Below are positions 15,916 to 23,274 of a DNA stretch of 38,904 nt, piece after piece. Under the pieces are notes generated by a model. The model had not been told where the DNA came from. It ran no database searches and worked only from the letters and a program-made list of their open reading frames with translations. The translations under genes were made by a program, and so were the position numbers. Source of the DNA: an uncultured Bacteroidales bacterium (GTDB lineage Bacteria; Bacteroidota; Bacteroidia; Bacteroidales; UBA932); assembly GCA_902491795.1 (NCBI GenBank), contig CABUIX010000017.1, positions 1 to 38,904 on the forward strand. The letters run 5' to 3'. Every line of letters begins with the position of its first letter. Position 1 is the first letter of the stretch.

Positions 15916-16827
15916 ATGTTCAACAAAATCGTAGGAATCGAAAACATCCTTGTCAGCCGTCAGGCTGAAGAAGAATTGCACAACTTCGCGAATTCAGTAA
16001 TCCTCCATTACGACAGGCCCGCCTCCGACGAGGAGGTCATCCGCCGTATCGGAGATGCCGACTGCGTTCTGGTCTCGTTCACGACAAAAATCAGCAGAAA
16101 GGTGATCGACAGCTGTCCAAACATCAGGTACATCGGGATGTGCTGCACACTTTACAGCGAGAACAGCTGCAACGTGGACATCGCAGCTGCCCGTGAAAAG
16201 GGAATTCATGTCTGCGGAGTACGCGACTACGGCGATGAAGGCGTGGCCGAGTATGCCGTAAGCGAACTGGTGCGCTTCCTCCACGGCTTCGGCGAGGACA
16301 GCTGGAAACGCGGCAGGTATGAACTAGGAGGCATAACCGTAGGCATCGTAGGGCTGGGAACCACCGGCCGCTTGTGCGCGGGAGCCTTCAGGAACTTCGG
16401 CAGCCGCGTCGTATACTTCAGCAGAACCAGGAAAGAAGACGCCGAGGCACAGGGGATACAGTATCTGCCGCTCGACCTGCTGCTGAAAGAAAGCGACGCC
16501 GTGATCACCACACTTCCGCGCAACACCATCCTTCTCAAAAAGGAACAGTTCGACATCTTCGGCAACGGGAAGATCCTGATGAACACCTCTATAGGTCCCA
16601 CCTTTGAGGTAGAGGCGCTCAAGGAATGGCTCATGAACAATCCCGACAGCCGCTATTTCTGCGACGGCACCGGCATGGGAGGTCTCCAGAAGGAACTTTC
16701 CGGGTTCAGCAACGTGACATATACGCCGATAGTTGCGGGAAGTTCCGTACAGAGCACCGAGAGGCTGTCACGCAAGGTTCTTGACAATATCAAGGCCTTC
16801 CTCGGAAGCGAAATGCCGGACCGCTAG
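15916..16827 (+). CDS. 2-hydroxyacid dehydrogenase homologue lacking catalytic residues
   Basis: A 303-residue protein of the D-isomer-specific 2-hydroxyacid dehydrogenase fold. The Rossmann motif VGIVGLGTTGR (142-152) is intact, and the FSRTRK that follows suggests NADP(H). The three family active-site positions are altered. The usual NxSRG reads NTSIG (Ile226 for Arg). The usual D-V-x-x-x-E segment reads CDGTGMGG, without the Glu. The usual TPH reads TPI (Ile272 for His). Ordinary dehydrogenase activity is therefore doubtful. The ATG at 15916 is preferred to a GTG at 15886 overlapping the vsr stop, because homology begins after it. The gene may share a message with vsr. Its stop overlaps that of the convergent outer-membrane protein gene. 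Confidence 0.75.
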   Translation: MFNKIVGIENILVSRQAEEELHNFANSVILHYDRPASDEEVIRRIGDADCVLVSFTTKISRKVIDSCPNIRYIGMCCTLYSENSCNVDIAAAREKGIHVCGVRDYGDEGVAEYAVSELVRFLHGFGEDSWKRGRYELGGITVGIVGLGTTGRLCAGAFRNFGSRVVYFSRTRKEDAEAQGIQYLPLDLLLKESDAVITTLPRNTILLKKEQFDIFGNGKILMNTSIGPTFEVEALKEWLMNNPDSRYFCDGTGMGGLQKELSGFSNVTYTPIVAGSSVQSTERLSRKVLDNIKAFLGSEMPDR

Positions 16828-17585
16828 AAATGCAGTCCGAGGTAGAAGCGCATGGTGCTCGTGCTGTAACCGGTCTTCATGCAGTCCAGTCCCTGGATCA
16901 GTCCAAAAAGATTCGTGTAGCCGCCTGCAGAGCCGGAGCGGCACTCGAATCCGAGGCCTATCCACCTCCACGAAATCTCGGCGCCGTAGGTGAAATACGG
17001 CACGAAAGCGCCGTTGATCTCAGTCATGTCCAGAAGTATTCCGGAAAATGAGGGGACAGCCCTGAAATATGCCGATACCTTCAAGTCGGAAACGGGATTG
17101 ACGGATATGGCAGGACCGACAAAAAGGCCCACGTCAAGCTGGTGGCGTCCGCTAATTCCCTTGGATTCCTCCGGCATCGCGGAAGGGATATTATATTCTC
17201 CTGACAAATCCCCGTACATCGCATAATTTATGTCGGCACCGAGATCTATCGAAAACTTGATCATGCCGGCAACTGGCTTCTTGTGAAGATATATGTTGCG
17301 TCCTGAGAAATAGGCGAAACTCATCTTGCCGGGAATCTCATTGCCGAAGTCCGGTGCCAGTGTCTGGATACCGTACGAAAAGTTCATGAACTTCTTCCTG
17401 TCCCATACTCCCTTTTTCTTTTTTCCGCTTGCCGGTGTCACGGCTTCAGCAGCTGGAGATTCACCTGCCACCTCAGCGGTTTTCGTGCTGTCCACGGGGA
17501 AATTTGCCGCATCCTGCGCAGATGCGCATACTGAAAAGAAAAACGCAGCGGCCAAAATGAATGCAAGTCTCATCTCTTTAATCAT
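16824..17585 (-). CDS. Predicted outer-membrane beta-barrel protein
   Basis: A 253-residue exported protein with no family I can name. A signal peptide (AFILAAAFFFSVCASAQ) is followed by a low-complexity Ala/Pro/Lys linker (PASGKKKKGVWDRKK). About 180 residues of alternating polar and aromatic strands follow, ending in MRFYLGLHF, with the terminal Phe typical of outer-membrane barrels. The ATG at 17585 overlaps the stop of the preceding lipoprotein gene by eight bases, so translation is probably coupled; 17573 is an alternative start. The two may act together in the outer membrane; that pairing is inference. The shared CTAG at 16824-16827 supplies stop codons for this gene and for the convergent dehydrogenase. 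Confidence 0.7.
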   Translation of the reverse strand: MIKEMRLAFILAAAFFFSVCASAQDAANFPVDSTKTAEVAGESPAAEAVTPASGKKKKGVWDRKKFMNFSYGIQTLAPDFGNEIPGKMSFAYFSGRNIYLHKKPVAGMIKFSIDLGADINYAMYGDLSGEYNIPSAMPEESKGISGRHQLDVGLFVGPAISVNPVSDLKVSAYFRAVPSFSGILLDMTEINGAFVPYFTYGAEISWRWIGLGFECRSGSAGGYTNLFGLIQGLDCMKTGYSTSTMRFYLGLHF

Positions 17586-18087
17586 TTACTTTTCGGTACG
17601 TGGTGAGCATATAGTTGTCGTCATTGGTGTCGGTCTCCTCATCGTAGCCCTTTTCCGAGAGTTCAAGCACCATTTCGTTCCCGTCGAGGCTCACGATGTT
17701 CATGTAGTTCACAAAATCTCCGCAGAAGAGCGTGCCTCCAATCCGGGCGCCGTCGAATGAATATGTGAAACTTGCAGGAAGGGTCGTGTCAAGCATACCG
17801 GCGCTGCCGATTTCGAGGATGGTTACCATGTTGTTGCGGTCAAAGCACAACTTGACGTAAGCCTCGTCTGAAGGTCCGGTGATGTCTTCGCTGTAGTCAT
17901 CGTGAGTGACTGTTTCTCCGGTAGAGGCATCGGTGGAATACTCGTGCCCTTCCTCATGTACCGTCTCCCATGTTCCCTGGAGCATTTCATAGCGCGCCTG
18001 CATCTCCGGATCAATGTTTCTCCCGCAGGACTGCAGCACCGCCGCACAGGAAAGTGCGGCAAAAGCATAACAAAACAATTTTTTCAT
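17578..18087 (-). CDS. Hypothetical lipoprotein (lipocalin-like)
   Basis: A 169-residue predicted lipoprotein. The signal peptide ends in the lipobox LQSC (Cys21). The rest starts with MLQGTWETVHEEGHEY and contains short beta-prone segments (KLCFDRNNMVTILEI, GTLFCGDFVNYMNIVSLDG). This is the layout of the small lipocalin-like lipoproteins common in Bacteroidales, but the family cannot be fixed by eye. The start at 18087 gives a clean signal peptide; an ATG three codons earlier is possible. It is the first gene of a two-gene unit with the outer-membrane protein and has a TATCTTTG box upstream. Confidence 0.72.
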   Translation of the reverse strand: MKKLFCYAFAALSCAAVLQSCGRNIDPEMQARYEMLQGTWETVHEEGHEYSTDASTGETVTHDDYSEDITGPSDEAYVKLCFDRNNMVTILEIGSAGMLDTTLPASFTYSFDGARIGGTLFCGDFVNYMNIVSLDGNEMVLELSEKGYDEETDTNDDNYMLTTYRKVND

Positions 18088-18129
18088 ATAACTCATTTGC
18101 CTGTTTTTTCACGGTAATCAAAAACAGAG

Positions 18130-18137
18130 CAAAGATA
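18130..18137 (-). promoter_or_regulatory. Candidate -7 box of the lipoprotein/OMP unit
   Basis: The minus strand reads TATCTTTG, an exact TAnnTTTG match, about 43 bases before the lipoprotein start. It is back to back with the arg operon promoter. Confidence 0.5.
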
Positions 18138-18154
18138 GATAAAACACGGAAAAA

Positions 18155-18185
18155 TTTGCCTGCTGAATTTTATTTGTTAAATTTG
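18155..18185 (+). promoter_or_regulatory. Promoter of the arginine operon
   Basis: TTTG at 18155-18158, exactly 19 bases of spacer and TAAATTTG at 18178-18185 give the best Bacteroidota promoter in the window. Transcription would start near 18192, leaving a leader of about 175-180 nt before the GNAT start. Confidence 0.7.
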
Positions 18186-18366
18186 CCGCGCTATGAATTT
18201 CGCAACATCAAGATATTCTGTCTTCTGCCGAATTTAGGAGGCGTAGAACCCTCCCACAATCCGGACTTTTTCATAGTACTCCCAAAGTAGCAAAGAAATT
18301 CGTCCCAATGACAATTGCAATTGACAATCTCGGTTTGTCTTGCCGTTAGGGACCCTATATGCAGCA
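18186..18366 (+). promoter_or_regulatory. Long 5' leader of the arginine operon
   Basis: The region between the promoter and the first gene holds several notable elements. There is a 14-codon mini-ORF at 18193-18237 (ATG to TAG) with two Arg codons. A GGAGG/CCTCC hairpin (18237-18241 with 18250-18254) begins on the last base of that stop. The perfect palindrome CAATTGCAATTG lies at 18312-18323, flanked by two TGACAAT repeats. TAGGG-A-CCCTA lies at 18347-18357, just before the GNAT start. These could form an attenuator, an ArgR operator or another arginine-responsive leader; none is proven. A minus-strand 27-codon frame (18191-18274) is also open across it. Confidence 0.4.
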
Positions 18367-18969
18367 ATGAAAATAAACGTATGCGTGGCCGAAGAGTGCC
18401 ACACCAAATTTGCAGACGCAATCTGCCGTGAAATCTACATTTCCTCACTCGAGCGCAAGACCGGAATAGCCAACAGGACCCCGGAATACATCTGCGAGAA
18501 GATAAGGGCAGGAAAGGCCGTGATAGCCGTGGCCGAAAACGGCGACTTCGCCGGATTCTCCTATATCGAATCCTGGGGAGGGAAAAGCTTCGTCGCGACC
18601 TCCGGACTGATCGTGGCCCATGCCTACAGAGGTCTTGGAATAGCAAAAATGATCAAGGAACAGACTTTCCTGCTGTCGCGGAAACTGTTTCCGAACGCAA
18701 AGATATTCTCGATCACCACCGGAGCGGCCGTCATGAAGATGAACTACGAATTCGGATTCCGGCCCGTGCCGTTCTCCGAGCTCACCGACGATCCCGAATT
18801 CTGGAAAGGCTGCGAGGGCTGCCGTCACTTCGAGATCCTCAAGAGCCATGACTACAAGATGTGCATCTGCACGGGACTGCTCTACGATCCGGCAGAGCAC
18901 CTCGAAATCCACCATCCCGACGACCCTGACAACGTCGCCTCTACCACAACGAAAAACCAGACATTATGA
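18367..18969 (+). CDS. GNAT acyltransferase, candidate N-acylglutamate synthase
   Basis: A 200-residue GNAT-fold protein opening the arginine operon. The acetyl-CoA-binding region is visible as ATSGLIVAHAYRGLGIA (R-G-L-G-I-A, about 77-93), followed by the helix KMIKEQTFLLSRKLF and NYEFGFRPV. A C-terminal motif C149-x2-C152 and C166-x-C168 (GCEGC, then MCIC) could bind a metal or be redox-active. No classical argA or argJ lies in the operon, so this is the natural candidate to make N-succinyl- or N-acetylglutamate. That assignment rests on context and fold and is inference. Its stop overlaps the argG start (ATGA). The start at 18367 is preferred over the frame extension to 18340. Confidence 0.8.
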   Translation: MKINVCVAEECHTKFADAICREIYISSLERKTGIANRTPEYICEKIRAGKAVIAVAENGDFAGFSYIESWGGKSFVATSGLIVAHAYRGLGIAKMIKEQTFLLSRKLFPNAKIFSITTGAAVMKMNYEFGFRPVPFSELTDDPEFWKGCEGCRHFEILKSHDYKMCICTGLLYDPAEHLEIHHPDDPDNVASTTTKNQTL

Positions 18970-20171
18970 GCAACAAGAAAAAAGTTGTCGTGGCCTTCAG
19001 CGGAGGTCTTGACACATCCTACACCGTGATGTATCTCGCCAAGGAAAAGGGATACGAAGTCCATGCCGCCTGCGCGAACACCGGCGGATTCAGCGAGCAG
19101 CAGCTCAAGACCAACGAAGAGAATGCCTATAAACTCGGGGCAAGCAAATATGTCACCCTCGACGTCACGCACGAATACTACGAAAAGAGTCTCAAGTACA
19201 TGATCTGGGGCAATGTGCTCCGCAACGGGACCTACCCGATTTCCGTTTCGTCCGAACGCATATTCCAGGGCATGGCCATTGCCAGATATGCCAAGGAGAT
19301 AGGCGCCGATGCAATAGCGCACGGCTCCACCGGAGCAGGCAACGACCAGGTGCGCTTCGACATGACCTTCCTCGTGATGTGTCCCGAGATGGAAATCATC
19401 ACCCTGACCCGCGACGGCAACCTCAGCCGCAAGGAAGAGGTGGACTACCTCAATGCCCACGGGTTCAACGCCGACTTCGCCAAACTCAAATATTCCTACA
19501 ACGTCGGGATATGGGGCACCTCTATCTGCGGAGGGGAAATTTTGGATTCCCGCCAGGGCCTGCCCGAATCAGCATATCTCAAGCAGATAACGAAAACCGG
19601 AAGCGAGACACTGAGCCTGGGCTTCAGCAAGGGAGAACTCTGCAGCGTAAACGGGAAGACATACGATGACAAGATTGCCGCGATACAGGCAGTTGAAGAG
19701 ATCGGCTCAGCCTACGGCATAGGCCGTGACATGCATGTCGGTGACACCATCATCGGCATCAAGGGACGCGTCGGCTTCGAGGCTGCGGCTCCCATGCTCA
19801 TAATCGGGGCCCACAAGTTCCTCGAGAAATTCACCCTGTCCAAGTGGCAGCAGTACTGGAAGGACCAGGTGGCAAACTGGTACGGAATGTTCCTGCACGA
19901 GAGCCAGTACCTTGAACCCGTGATGCGCGACATCGAGGCCATGCTCGAAAGCAGCCAGCGCAACGTCAACGGAACCGTGACTCTCGAACTGCGGCCATGG
20001 TCATTCTCCACGGTCGGCGTGGACTCCCCCGACGATCTCGTGAAATCCAAGCTCGGCGAATACGGCGAGACCCAGAAAGGGTGGACCGCCGAAGACGCAA
20101 AAGGCTTTATCAAGGTGCTCTCCACTCCCCTCCGGGTCTATTACGGCAACCACAAGGACGAAATGATATGA
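18966..20171 (+). CDS. argG: Argininosuccinate synthase
   Basis: A 401-residue cytosolic enzyme joining citrulline and aspartate with ATP to give argininosuccinate. The PP-loop AFSGGLDTS is at the N terminus, then GSTGAGNDQVRF for citrulline/aspartate binding, followed by the C-terminal multimerisation region. Length is normal. It overlaps the GNAT gene by four bases and argC by four (both ATGA), indicating translational coupling. It catalyses the second-last step of the pathway although it lies second in the operon. Confidence 0.97.
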   Translation: MSNKKKVVVAFSGGLDTSYTVMYLAKEKGYEVHAACANTGGFSEQQLKTNEENAYKLGASKYVTLDVTHEYYEKSLKYMIWGNVLRNGTYPISVSSERIFQGMAIARYAKEIGADAIAHGSTGAGNDQVRFDMTFLVMCPEMEIITLTRDGNLSRKEEVDYLNAHGFNADFAKLKYSYNVGIWGTSICGGEILDSRQGLPESAYLKQITKTGSETLSLGFSKGELCSVNGKTYDDKIAAIQAVEEIGSAYGIGRDMHVGDTIIGIKGRVGFEAAAPMLIIGAHKFLEKFTLSKWQQYWKDQVANWYGMFLHESQYLEPVMRDIEAMLESSQRNVNGTVTLELRPWSFSTVGVDSPDDLVKSKLGEYGETQKGWTAEDAKGFIKVLSTPLRVYYGNHKDEMI

Positions 20172-21130
20172 TAAAGGCAGGAATAACAGGAGGGGCAGGA
20201 TACACCGCCGGAGAGCTCATACGCCTGCTTGTGAACCATCCCAAGGTAAAACTGGCTTTCGTCCATTCGGAGAGCAATGCGGGGAAATATCTGCACGAAG
20301 TGCATGAAGGCCTTTTCGGCGACACAGACCTGCGGTTCTGCGACTCTTTCAGCCTGAAGGATGCCGACGTGCTCTTCATGTGCTCCGGCCACGGGAAAAG
20401 CCACGAATTCTGGGAGCAGCAGAAGAGGCCCCGCAAGCTCAAGGTGATCGACCTGGCGCAGGACTACCGCGACGAAAGCGACGGCTTTGTCTACGGGCTT
20501 CCGGAAATGCAGCGCGAAAAGATAGCGAAGGCCGACAGCATAGCCAATCCAGGATGCTTTGCCACGGCAATACAGCTTGCGCTGCTGCCGCTCGCGAAGG
20601 CCGGACTGCTCGGCGGGGAGATAAACGTGACGGCCGTTACCGGATCCACGGGAGCCGGAGTCAAGCCATCCGCGACCACTCATTTCAGCTGGAGGACAGA
20701 CAACCTCTCGGCATACAAGGTCTTTGAGCACCAGCACCTCGAAGAGATCAGGCGCAATCTCGGCATTCTGCAGCCCGGATTCTGTGCTCCGGTGAACTTC
20801 GTTCCTGTACGAGGCGATTTCGCAAGGGGCATATTCGCATCGGTCACTCTCGATTGCCCACTTCCCGAAGACGAGGCGCGCAGTCTCTACAACGGATGTT
20901 ATTCCGATGCTCCCTTCACCTTCGTGCTCGACAGGCCGGTCGACCTCAAGCAGGTCACCAACACGAACAAGTGCCTGATCTCGCTGGAGAAGCACGGGGA
21001 CAAACTTGCAATATTCTCAGTCATCGACAACCTGCTCAAGGGAGCATCCGGACAGGCAGTACAGAACATGAACCTGATGTTCGGACTGCCCGAGCAGACA
21101 GGTCTCAAACTAAAGGCATCAGCATTCTGA
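20168..21130 (+). CDS. argC: N-acyl-gamma-glutamyl-phosphate reductase
   Basis: A 320-residue NADPH-dependent reductase making N-acylglutamate semialdehyde. The Rossmann start is GITGGAGYTAGELIRLL. The catalytic Cys lies in NPGCFATAIQLALLPLA, and the C-terminal part holds the usual HQHLEEI and NLLKGASGQAVQN. The start overlaps the argG stop (ATGA); the longer open frame from 19997 is antisense/out-of-frame sequence inside argG. In Bacteroides-type pathways the acyl group is succinyl, so the substrate here may be the N-succinyl form. Confidence 0.96.
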   Translation: MIKAGITGGAGYTAGELIRLLVNHPKVKLAFVHSESNAGKYLHEVHEGLFGDTDLRFCDSFSLKDADVLFMCSGHGKSHEFWEQQKRPRKLKVIDLAQDYRDESDGFVYGLPEMQREKIAKADSIANPGCFATAIQLALLPLAKAGLLGGEINVTAVTGSTGAGVKPSATTHFSWRTDNLSAYKVFEHQHLEEIRRNLGILQPGFCAPVNFVPVRGDFARGIFASVTLDCPLPEDEARSLYNGCYSDAPFTFVLDRPVDLKQVTNTNKCLISLEKHGDKLAIFSVIDNLLKGASGQAVQNMNLMFGLPEQTGLKLKASAF

Positions 21131-21131
21131 C

Positions 21132-22280
21132 ATGAATTTATTTGAAGTATACAAATTATGGGACATTGAGCCCGTACGCGGGCTGGACACGACTCTGTGG
21201 ACAGCCGACGGCACGGAATACACCGACCTCTACGGCGGGCACGCAGTAATCAGCATCGGACACTGCCACCCTCACTATGTGAAAATGGTCGGCGAGCAGC
21301 TCGGAAAGCTGGGATTCTATTCCAACGCTGTAAGAAACAGCCTGCAGACAGAACTCGCCGGACGCCTAGGAAAGGCATGCGGCTACGACGACTACAGCCT
21401 CTTCCTCTGCAACAGCGGAGCCGAGGCCAACGAAAACGCGATGAAGCTCGCCTCCTTCGCGACCGGAAGAGCCAGGATTCTCGCATTCAGCAAAGCCTTC
21501 CACGGAAGGACCAGCGGAGCGGTCAGCGCGACCGACAACCCGAAAATAAGGTCACCGTTCAACAACAGCGGCAACGTCACATTCGTCGGCCTCAATGATG
21601 CCGAAGCCGTGAAGAAGGAACTCTCCGGGAAAGAATACGCCGCTGTGATCATAGAGGGCATACAGGGCGTTGCCGGAATATACGAGCCGACAGACGATTT
21701 CTTCCGCAGCCTGCGCAGCCTCTGCGACAAATACGGAAGCCTGCTCATCGTGGATGAAATCCAGTCGGGATACGGGCGCAGCGGCAAGTTCTTCGCCCAC
21801 CAGTTCTCGGGCGTACGCGCTGACATCATCACTACCGCCAAGGGGATGGCCAACGGCTTCCCCATCGGAGGAGTGCTTATTTCGCCGGCAATCAAGGCGG
21901 AATATGGCATGCTCGGGACGACCTTCGGAGGCAATCACCTTGCCTGTGCCGCGGCCATTGCAGTGCTCGACGTGATAGAAGGCGAACACCTGATAGAGAA
22001 TGCAGCAAAGGTCGGAGAGCATTTCAGACAGGCGTTCGACGGCCCTTCCGGACTTGACCCGGCACTCAGCGAATACCGCGGGAAGGGTCTGATGATAGGA
22101 CTGGAACTCAAGGACAGGTTCGTGGGACTGCGTGACAGGCTGCTTTTCGAAAAGCATTTCTTCACAGGGGCAGCGGGTCCAAAGGTCATACGCCTGCTCC
22201 CGTCACTGACGATAAGCGTCGCGACAGCCGACAACTTCATCAAGAGCTGGAAAGAACTCACTTCAAACCAAGAAAAATGA
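21132..22280 (+). CDS. argD: N-acylornithine aminotransferase
   Basis: A 382-residue class-III PLP aminotransferase converting N-acylglutamate semialdehyde to N-acylornithine with glutamate as amino donor. Conserved parts: NSGAEANENAMKLA for the cofactor phosphate, FHGRTSGAVSAT, IVDEIQSGYGRSG, and AKGMANGFPIGG with the Schiff-base Lys. Slightly short but complete. It starts one base after the argC stop and overlaps argF' by four bases. Confidence 0.95.
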   Translation: MNLFEVYKLWDIEPVRGLDTTLWTADGTEYTDLYGGHAVISIGHCHPHYVKMVGEQLGKLGFYSNAVRNSLQTELAGRLGKACGYDDYSLFLCNSGAEANENAMKLASFATGRARILAFSKAFHGRTSGAVSATDNPKIRSPFNNSGNVTFVGLNDAEAVKKELSGKEYAAVIIEGIQGVAGIYEPTDDFFRSLRSLCDKYGSLLIVDEIQSGYGRSGKFFAHQFSGVRADIITTAKGMANGFPIGGVLISPAIKAEYGMLGTTFGGNHLACAAAIAVLDVIEGEHLIENAAKVGEHFRQAFDGPSGLDPALSEYRGKGLMIGLELKDRFVGLRDRLLFEKHFFTGAAGPKVIRLLPSLTISVATADNFIKSWKELTSNQEK

Positions 22281-23272
22281 CAAAGCATTTCACATCGATA
22301 AAGCAGCTCGGAAGCCTGGAGGAAGCAATGCAGGCAGCCACGCACGTCAAGCAGAACCCGTTCTCCGACCAGCAGCTCGGAAAGAACAGGACCCTGCTTA
22401 TGGTATTCTTCAACAACAGCCTGCGCACCAGGCTCAGCACCCAGAAAGCAGCCCTGAACCTGGGAATGAACGTCATAGTGCTTGACGTGAACCAAGGTGC
22501 ATGGAAACTCGAGACCGAGCGCGGGGTCATCATGGACGGCGACAAGAGCGAGCACCTGCTTGAGGCCATCCCGGTCATGGGCTGCTATTGCGACATCATC
22601 GGACTGCGCTCGTTCGCAGGACTCGACGACCGCATGAAAGACTACGGCGAGACTGTGCTCAACCAGTTCATCAGATATTCAGGCAAACCCGTGTTCAGCA
22701 TGGAAGCGGCCACGCGGCATCCCCTGCAGACCTATGCCGACATAATCACGATCGAAGAACACAAGACGAAGCCGAGACCCAAGGTCGTGATGACATGGGC
22801 CCCGCATCCCAAGGCTCTGCCTCAGGCGGTGCCGAACTCGTTTGCCGAAGGAATGGAATTCGCCGGCTACGATTTCGTGATCGCGAATCCAGAAGGCTAC
22901 GACCTGCCGAAGGAATTCACCGGAAACGCCGTCGTGACTCATGACCAGGACGCTGCCCTTCGCGGTGCTGACTTTGTCTACGCAAAGAACTGGTCAGTAG
23001 CACAAGGAGAAAACTACGGCAAGGTCCTGAACCGGGACCGCAACTGGACCGTGACAGAAGAGAAGATGGCGCTTACCGACAACGCGTTCTTCATGCACTG
23101 CCTTCCGGTCAGGAGAAACATGATAGTTTCGGACGAGGTGATCGAAGGCCCTCGCTCGCTCGTGATACCTGAAGCCGCAAACCGTGTCGTCTCGGCACAG
23201 GCGATACTGAAGATGATGCTGGAAGGCCATCAGTTCAATGATATCCCAGGCGCAGCAAAATTTCAGGAATAA
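22277..23272 (+). CDS. argF': N-succinylornithine carbamoyltransferase (ArgF')
   Basis: A 331-residue transcarbamylase of the N-acylornithine type, carbamoylating the still-acylated ornithine. Seen: the carbamoyl-phosphate motif NNSLRTRLS (about 46-54), LDVNQGAWKLETERGVIMDG, the Pro-rich loop WAPHPKALPQAVPNSF, and FMHCLPVRRN. Overall it closely resembles the Bacteroides fragilis succinylornithine enzyme as I remember it. In that enzyme Pro90, in GDKPEH, was reported to set succinyl versus acetyl specificity. Here the aligned segment is GDKSEH, with Ser91, so acyl specificity should not be taken for granted. It overlaps argD by four bases. Confidence 0.94.
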   Translation: MTKHFTSIKQLGSLEEAMQAATHVKQNPFSDQQLGKNRTLLMVFFNNSLRTRLSTQKAALNLGMNVIVLDVNQGAWKLETERGVIMDGDKSEHLLEAIPVMGCYCDIIGLRSFAGLDDRMKDYGETVLNQFIRYSGKPVFSMEAATRHPLQTYADIITIEEHKTKPRPKVVMTWAPHPKALPQAVPNSFAEGMEFAGYDFVIANPEGYDLPKEFTGNAVVTHDQDAALRGADFVYAKNWSVAQGENYGKVLNRDRNWTVTEEKMALTDNAFFMHCLPVRRNMIVSDEVIEGPRSLVIPEAANRVVSAQAILKMMLEGHQFNDIPGAAKFQE

Positions 23273-23274
23273 TC

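Noticed and set aside
20141..20995. 284-codon minus-strand frame
   Set aside because: It is the antisense of argC, produced by GC-rich codon bias; no recognisable protein features.
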